Source: Pararge aegeria
Lineage: Eukaryota; Arthropoda; Insecta; Lepidoptera; Nymphalidae
NCBI RefSeq assembly: GCF_905163445.1
Contig: NC_053184.1
Span: 10,602,001-10,666,000 of the forward strand
DNA: 64,000 nucleotides
Direction of reading: 5' to 3'
Each line of letters opens with the position of its first letter. Position 1 is the first letter of the stretch. This document shows, piece after piece, positions 51,601-57,600 of the stretch. The position numbers and the translations under genes are program-made. The notes below the pieces were generated by a model. It was not told where the DNA came from. It searched no databases and saw only the letters and a list, made by a program, of their open reading frames with translations.

Positions 51601-54600
51601 AAATGTCATCCTAATGGGCGATTTTAATGCGCAAATAGGTGAATCACAACAAGGAGAAGAAAGGATATTTGGATATTTCTCGCATGGCAAAAGAAGTGAT
51701 CGTGGACAAAAACTTATAGAATTTCCTTTAGAAAATAATTTTAAGATTTTGAATTGTATGTACAAAAGAAAATCACATAAAAAGTGGACTTGGCGTTCAC
51801 CAGGTGGGAAAACCTTTAACGAGACTGACTTTATTCTAACCAATCGACCAACGCACGTCCTTGGCTTTGAAATTGTCATAAGCTTAAATTTCAACACTAA
51901 CCATCGTATGATACGCTGAGGTTAGACTTCAAAGTGCAGAAAAATAGATCCTTTGCAAAAGAAAACAGCTCCTAAAATTACAAGAAATTTACCAATAATT
52001 AGCAAAGAAAGTAGAATAGATTGGAAAAATAAACTCTTGGAGTCCCTTCGAAGCTAATTTTGAAAATGCAATTACAGATATGCTTAGACAATTACTAAGG
52101 AATAAAACAAAAGAAAAAGAATTAATAAGCTTAGATACCCTAGAACTTTTAAAAGAAAGAATTTCTCTATACAAAAAAGTAAGGACTAAAGAAGTTAAAT
52201 TGAAAATAGCAGAGATTAGTAAGAAAATTAACCGAAAAATAACCGATGAAAAGAAACTCACACAACACAGAAAACAGATCTTTGAAAAGTAATTAGCAAA
52301 AAACGGTGCATTGCGCAAAGCTTTCAAAGAACTAAGAGACAAGACAGAAAATGACAAATCACCTGGGGAGATAATATTACAAATGAAATATTAAAATGAC
52401 TTCTGGAAATCTTACAGAGACCACTCGAAATGTTATTTAACAACATCCTGAGTACTGCTATGACACCTACACAATGGTCGAAATTAAAAATTATACTGTT
52501 ACACAAATAAAGGAGACAGAAGTGACTTAAAAAACTATCGTCCAATTAGCCTAATATCGAACATTTATAAAATATTTTCAAAGATAACCTTGGGCAGAAT
52601 ATTAAAGACTAGAGGAAAATCAACCAACTGAAGAGGCAGGTTAAAGTAAAAAATTTTTAACCATTGAAAACGGTAACGCAAATTATAGAGAAAGCTAAGG
52701 ATAATATGGAATAATTCTTTACTTGCGTTTTATAGATTTTACAAAGGCCCTTGACTCCTTAAAGCATAACGCAATATGGATGGCACTTCTTCAACAAGGT
52801 GTGAACGCAACCTACGTTGACATTATACACAACATATACTGTAAATGAAGTGCAAAGATATAACTAGAAAGGGAAGGCAAAGAATTTCCCATTAGAAAAG
52901 GCGTCCGACAAGGCGATCCTTAATCACCGCTAATTTTCGCTTCCGTGCTAGAATCAGTCTTCAGACATATGGACTGGGCAGATAAAAGAGTGAGAATAGA
53001 CGGACTTTATCTTAGTCACTTACGATTTGCAGATAATATAGTTATTTTCGCTGAAAATTTAAATGCGCTGGAAGGAATGGTACGATAATTTGAACTTAAG
53101 AGCAAAACCATAGGCTGACAATAAACCCCACAAAAACTAACAATGGTAAAACCAAAGATATCATCTTAGAAGGCGGAAAAATAGAGTTTGTCAAATAATA
53201 ATCTGGGCCAATTATTATCCTTTGAAAATCGACCAGGAAAGGAAATACAAAGAAGGATTGCAAAAACTTGAAATTAATATTGGAGTCTAAAGGAAATATT
53301 GAAGAACAAACAAATCAGTATTAGCATGAAGAGAAAAGTATATGAAAATATAATCATGCCATCACTCACGTACGGCTGCCAAACCTGGTCAATTAGAAAG
53401 GATGACGAGGCTAAAATAGCAATTTGTCAAAGAAAGATGGAAAGGAGTATACTAGGAATTAGAATAAAGGATCGAGTGAGCACAAGAAATATTAGAAAGA
53501 GAACAAAAATATATGACATAACAAAAAGAGTTAGGCTACTAAAATGGAAATGGGCTGGTCACGTTTGTAGAATGGATGACTCAAGGTGGGCTAAATGACT
53601 AACTGAACGGATACCTAGAGACAAGAAAAGGAAAAAAGGTCGTCAAAAGAAAAGGTGGAGAGACGTTTTTGCGCAGAAAATTGGCACAGACTGGAGGACT
53701 TAGTGTAGGGATCGGGATCTTTGGAAACACTTGGGGGAGGCCTACGCCGATATGGCGACTCCTACCTTAAATAAGACCTAAGAATTAGACATTAAAAGAC
53801 ATAACAAAATTAACTATCTATAATTTTTATCAAATAAATTCAAATTTGTAATAATGCTTAGTAATAATTGGTAGTAGAATAAAGGCTTTTTATTTTATTT
53901 TATTTTATATTTCGATTACAAATCTGGGGCATTCTAAAATTATATGCTCTATTGTTTCAATAGTAGACTCAAACACAGAACGGTCTCTGGGCCAGCTTAA
54001 ACAGGTACCCTGTGAACCTCCATGGCCTGTTGTGTAATGAGGCCAGAAGTATTGTGTATTGAGTCTGCAAAAGAAAAACAGTTGGATATGCAAAATTTGC
54101 ACCAAACAATGTAAAAGCTGTATTAGTACTCCACCTTTCGTATTACGACCAGTTATGAAAATTACATCATCCCCTCAGCATTATACAATGACTCCCACAA
54201 GCACCGAAAATGTAACTCTTAGAAACAAATTCATAATTAATGTGTCAACTGATAACACATTTGAATCGCTGATGAATGAAGACTCTGACATCTCGTCCCC
54301 GAATAGTAAGCTTGCCAGGAGTTGTCCCGACCTAAATATCAACACTTATGATAGAATAGAAGAATTGAGTAGTCCACTTTCAAACCCCGTTAAGTTTATG
54401 CAGCAATTAATTGAGAAAACTAATTAAAATGTTTAGACTTAAAATTACGATATTAAGATGCATTTTTTTGTGTATTACATGAACTTAGTAGCACATCGAA
54501 TTAAATTATGTTAGCAAATAAAATCACTCTTTCATAATAATCATTTAATTTGCATTTTAAAATTAAACATAGCTAGTTTTGCAAAAGATTTTTTAACATA

Positions 54601-57600
54601 GATAGTTTTGCAGTTGTATGCAATCAACATAGGCAGTTTTGAAATAATCAAATATAAGCTTCTATTTTCCTCTACTCTTAAGAAATTACAATTTTTATCT
54701 ATTATTACACTCTTAAGTCTATTTCTTCGTGTATTATGGTTTCTTCATTATCAGTCTCTTCTATAACAGTCTCATTTGGTTCTTCTTGAAGAAAATTGTA
54801 ATATTGTAAATAATCGTAAGAAGCCCAATCTTCACCGAAATGTTTTTTCAAAAGATTTCGCACATCATTTAACTTTACTGGTTTTACTGGAACTCCAACA
54901 TTCATCATAACGGGCACAATATTTTCGAATGATTTGCCTCTTTTGCAAACGTTGCCATAATTTATTACCTCAGATACATAATTAGGTTCCCCTTTAATGG
55001 CAATTCTATTATTTTTATCCTTTCTTAAAAAGAATCTTTTAGAGGCATTAAATTGAAAGTGCCAAGATCCAGGTAACTTAAGTACGTTTTTAACGCTTGA
55101 TTTCCAATCATAAAAATGGAAGTCGCTGCCTAGTCTGAGAACCGTACCATACTTTTTAAAAATATCAAAATATGTCTGGGGTTCCACAATGACTTCTAAA
55201 GGACGTATTTCTCTTTCGATATTTCCAAATACACGGTCGGGGGGCAAAAATGAATGCCCCACTACAGGGAATATCAGCGTAAGTTTCTTGATGTGACGTG
55301 GAGCTTTTGTTTTTAGCCAATATGCCAACATTCCCAAAACAATTGAGTTTTTATTTTGCCCCCCACAACCGTCGCAAAATAATTTAATATGACTAACAGT
55401 GTCTTCAAAATTGGTATTCATTAGCCGATGAAATACCGCCGAAGCAATCTGATTAGATCCTTTCTTTGCCTCAGTTTCCAACCACGTGTAAATAAATGTG
55501 TTTAAACAGTTTTGAGCCCCACGAGATGGCCCTTGACATACTGTTAAGTTATACGTATACAATTGTCGGCTAAAGTAGGCACTCTGGTCTGGTACTTTTG
55601 GTAAAACCAAATTCTTTTGACAGTCAAAAGAGAAAATTATTTCGTTGTCGCCTTGTGTTTTGAGGCTAGTGTAAAAGCATTTGGCCTTTAGCTTGTGAAT
55701 ACGAAGCTGAGCTATTTGCAGCTGTTTTTTTGCTGTGTCGCGTTCTCTTTTAATAACTTCTTTTAATTGAATGCATTTAGAACATGCATCTGTAGCGGGA
55801 GACTTAAAACTCAAATTAAAGTACTTGTTAAAGATACGTCGGAAAAATTCATATCTCACTGACACATTCTGAGCGTCATCGTTGTAAAGTTTATGCAATT
55901 TTTTTATACTTAGATCGCTGCTCAGATATTGCACAGTAGATCTTCCTCTAACATAATGTGATTCCAAAGCTTCAAGTCCCTTTATAAACGATTTTACGGA
56001 TTCTGTGCGATCAGAATACAGATTGGACTTTCTATTACCTCCTCTTCTTTCTTTCGGCATTGCCATCGTGATTAAATGCTGTTTACAAATTCTTTGAATT
56101 CTGTCCCTAGAGATTCCCAGAATTGTGGTCATTGCTTTTTGACACACCTTAATTAATTTGACGCGGCGTCTTCCAGCCAAATTTTCGTGCTTTGGTATAA
56201 AATAGCATATAGTCTGGGATTTTCTCTTTCCTTCTTTTTTAGGAGTTTGCGCTGTACAGTATTTTAATAAAAAAGTATCTTGGGTGACTTTAACTGAAGT
56301 TGAATAAAAATTCCGATGAAATTTACTGTAGTCTTGAACCGTTAAGTCGTTACACTTGTATCCCTGTTTTGAATTTCCATGTACACATTGTGGTATAACT
56401 GGCAGTCCCTTAGGCATATGTCTAAAACAAAACAGATAGGCACATTAATAAATAACAATAGAGCAAAAAAATCCCCAGCAAATAACCAGGTATCTATCCT
56501 ATTTACAAAAGGTAACCATAAAATAATAATCTTACCGTTTCGACTTCTCAAGTTCTCTCTTCCATGTAGATTTATCAGCTATCTTTTTACGTCCTCTTCT
56601 GTTTGGTGCCAAAACAACTTCTTGTTCTTGATACTCCATGATAATTTTAATAGAAAATACCTCGTTTTTAAAAGCCTGCAGTATCTGAAGAAAGCAACGC
56701 GTGCATGCACTTCGACAGTATTATGCGTACTGGCACTCAAGATGGCGGCTTTTGCAAAAGTCACCACGCAACTTAGCGTCGTTTGCAAGTTAATACAAAC
56801 TTAGCGATTTTTGAAAGTGGACTGCCGATCAACATAACGACTTTTGCAAAAGTATTGAGATTTCAATCCCATTTTATTCTTATCATAGCGAGTTTTAACA
56901 CAGTATATTAAATGCTGACGTTAATATTTTAAATCCTTAACCGATTGGCGCCATTGGATAAAAAATGTTTTTTTTTTAACATAACGTGGTTTGCAAGTGG
57001 ACTACTCAATTAGAAAATGAGGTAAAGAGTCTGCAAATGAAGCTAGAAGTAGCCGAAAGTGAGATTGAAAATATCTCGCTCGAAAACAGTGAACTTAAAA
57101 AAATATTGTCTACTTATGAAACCAAAATTCAAAAATTGACTTATATTTGCGGAACCAAAATTCAAAAATTTACTTATATTTGCGGAAATCCGATATTTTT
57201 ACAACCCAATTCGATGAGTTGAATGAAAACGGTAAACCAATAGACGTACTTTGTATAACGGAACATAATATGACAACACGAAACCTTAGTGCTTTATATA
57301 TATACACTAGCCTCTTTTTATGCCACAAACAAAAGAAATGGAGGTTCTTGTATACTAGTTAAAAACGGCTTAGTCTTTAAAATTATTAAAGAATGAAATA
57401 AGCTTAGCATCTCAAATATAACTGAAATAAGTTCAATAGAATTAGTGAAACACCAAATAATAATAATTTGTGTATACAGAGTTCCTAATAATAGCTTACA
57501 TCTCTATGAGACTTTCTTTAATATATTGGAAGCCATCCTTGATAAGGTATGTTTTAAAAATAAGAAAATAATCGTTTGTGGAGATTTCAATATAGATCTA

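Larger units (their letters stand above)
51085..53910 (+). mobile_element. RTE-type LINE copy A, right part with degraded ORF2
   Basis: After the inserted LINE, RTE ORF2 begins (GPSGGIGPTTPP, then SLNVRTLLSDSRLMELTYAV). The endonuclease block at 51428-51919 shows VIQVYAPTE, NVILMGDFNAQIG, KWTWRSPGGKTFNETDFILT and FNTNHRMIR. RT follows with many stops and frameshifts. The C-terminus at 53299-53598 shows IIMPSLTYGCQTWSIRKDDE, LKWKWAGHVCRMDD. It ends in an ATTTT-type repeat at 53887-53909. It is a dead copy with a full 3' end. Confidence 0.85.
54427..56985 (-). mobile_element. DDE-type DNA transposon carrying an intact two-exon transposase gene
   Basis: It is bounded by the two halves of LINE B ORF1, which rejoin in frame across it. 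ACT occurs at both junctions (54422-54424 and at 56998-57003) and would be a 3-bp target duplication; exact ends are uncertain by about 10-20 bp because the right end repeats GTGGACT. No terminal inverted repeat is obvious. Clusters of a 20-23 bp motif flank the gene on both sides in the same orientation. Confidence 0.7.
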
